NCBI GenBank assembly: GCA_028686615.1 | Contig: JAQUBQ010000003.1 | Span: 1-43,227 of the forward strand | From: Clostridia bacterium | Lineage (GTDB): Bacteria; Bacillota; Clostridia; TANB77; CAG-465 | Direction of reading: 5' to 3' | Length of the DNA: 43,227 nt | Part shown: piece after piece, positions 42,972-43,227 of the stretch | Layout: each line of letters begins with the position of its first letter | Numbering within the stretch: position 1 is the stretch's first letter | Made by a program: the position numbers and the translations under genes | The notes under the pieces: model-generated | What the model saw: the letters and a program-made list of their open reading frames with translations, nothing else | Told to the model about the DNA's origin: nothing | The model's database searches: none

Positions 42972-43227
42972 TCACCCTTCCAATATTTTATTTATTTGTT
43001 CATCCACAATTTCCACAATTTCTTTAGCTGTTTTTTCATAAGTGTTTTCATCACATCCCCAAGGGTCCTGTATGTCTATATTTTCTTTTTCTCCTATAAA
43101 CTCTTTTAAAGTGAATGTTTTATCTTTTAATTGTGGATATAAATTTTCTAAATACTTTTTATGATTTTCTGTCATACAAAAAACATAATCAACATTATTT
43201 ATATCTATGTTTTCAATTTTAGTAGCC
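42972..43227 (-). CDS. Low-molecular-weight protein phosphatase (YwlE-like), 5' end outside window
   Basis: The C-terminal ~84 codons of an LMW phosphatase. The frame reads to the window edge (NVDYVFCMTENHKKYLENLY), then IDIQDPWGCDENTYEKTAKE, where DPWG carries the general-acid Asp. The P-loop with the catalytic Cys lies beyond the window. Such proteins act on phosphotyrosine or, in YwlE, phosphoarginine. An internal ATG at 43175 is not the true start. Confidence 0.88.
   Translation of the reverse strand, partial: ATKIENIDINNVDYVFCMTENHKKYLENLYPQLKDKTFTLKEFIGEKENIDIQDPWGCDENTYEKTAKEIVEIVDEQINKILEG

Noticed and set aside
1-43227. CRISPR arrays, insertion sequences, prophage or origin of replication
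   Set aside because: No regularly spaced repeats, transposase, phage structural genes or DnaA-box cluster were seen.

Overview
The window is a low-G+C, spore-forming Firmicute chromosome, most likely an uncultured clostridium. Support for this: strongly A/T-biased codons, strong AGGAGG ribosome-binding sites, the sporulation genes spmA/spmB, cwlD and a Spo0E-like gene, and classical Bacillus/Clostridium neighbourhoods (yabE-like next to rsmA, rpoB-rpoC, spmA-spmB, rpiB next to a low-molecular-weight phosphatase). There is no phage, IS element or CRISPR array.

Layout. 0.3-1.5 kb: membrane-anchored WG-repeat protein. 1.7-2.0 kb: tRNA-Lys/Glu/Thr operon on the minus strand with its own promoter and terminator. 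2.2-5.3 kb: cell-wall enzymes (mltG, a G5/SLT YabE-like protein) and rsmA. 5.6-7.5 kb: lemA, an M48 protease and a dUTPase-type gene. 7.8-10.0 kb: two-component system. 10.5-14.5 kb: typA, an unknown protein and a membrane-anchored transglutaminase. 14.9-16.1 kb: a prepilin-like protein with a formylglycine-generating-enzyme/C-type-lectin domain whose last ~38 codons look like the variable region of a diversity-generating retroelement. 16.4-23.7 kb: rpoC and rpoB with a consensus promoter and a folded leader. 24.0-25.9 kb: dCMP deaminase, a small zinc ribbon, and an orphan protein resembling the helical domain of hydroxymethyl-dU DNA kinases. 26.0-29.5 kb: spmB, spmA, an XRE regulator, two tRNA-Arg genes, tadA, cwlD and a 6S-like RNA. 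29.5-37.0 kb: YlbF-like protein, Zn-peptidase, and a compact operon combining Tad-type ATPase/platform genes (CpaE, CpaF, GspF) with a VirB4-type ATPase. 37.1-38.2 kb: three small proteins and Spo0E-like. 38.4-43.2 kb: paired M16 peptidases, YqeY, a polyprenyl-phosphate HexNAc-1-P transferase, rpiB and a truncated phosphatase.

The main discovery candidate is translational. Three conserved genes (dUTPase at 7.3 kb, histidine kinase at 9.1 kb, cwlD at 29.0 kb) are each split by one apparent extra base. In all three the break falls exactly at an in-frame CGG codon: dropping the C restores the family sequence, with the next codon GGN (Gly). I checked every CGG triplet I could find on the coding strand of the other annotated genes by eye (about 12,000 codons) and found no other in-frame CGG, although CGA, CCG, ACG, GCG and TCG are used. 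The two tRNA-Arg genes visible have anticodons ACG (read as ICG after TadA editing; cannot read CGG) and CCT (reads AGG). The simplest reading is that CGG has no ordinary Arg tRNA here and acts as a site-specific +1 frameshift codon, or that CGGN is read as a quadruplet. This is an inference that needs genome-wide and proteomic testing.
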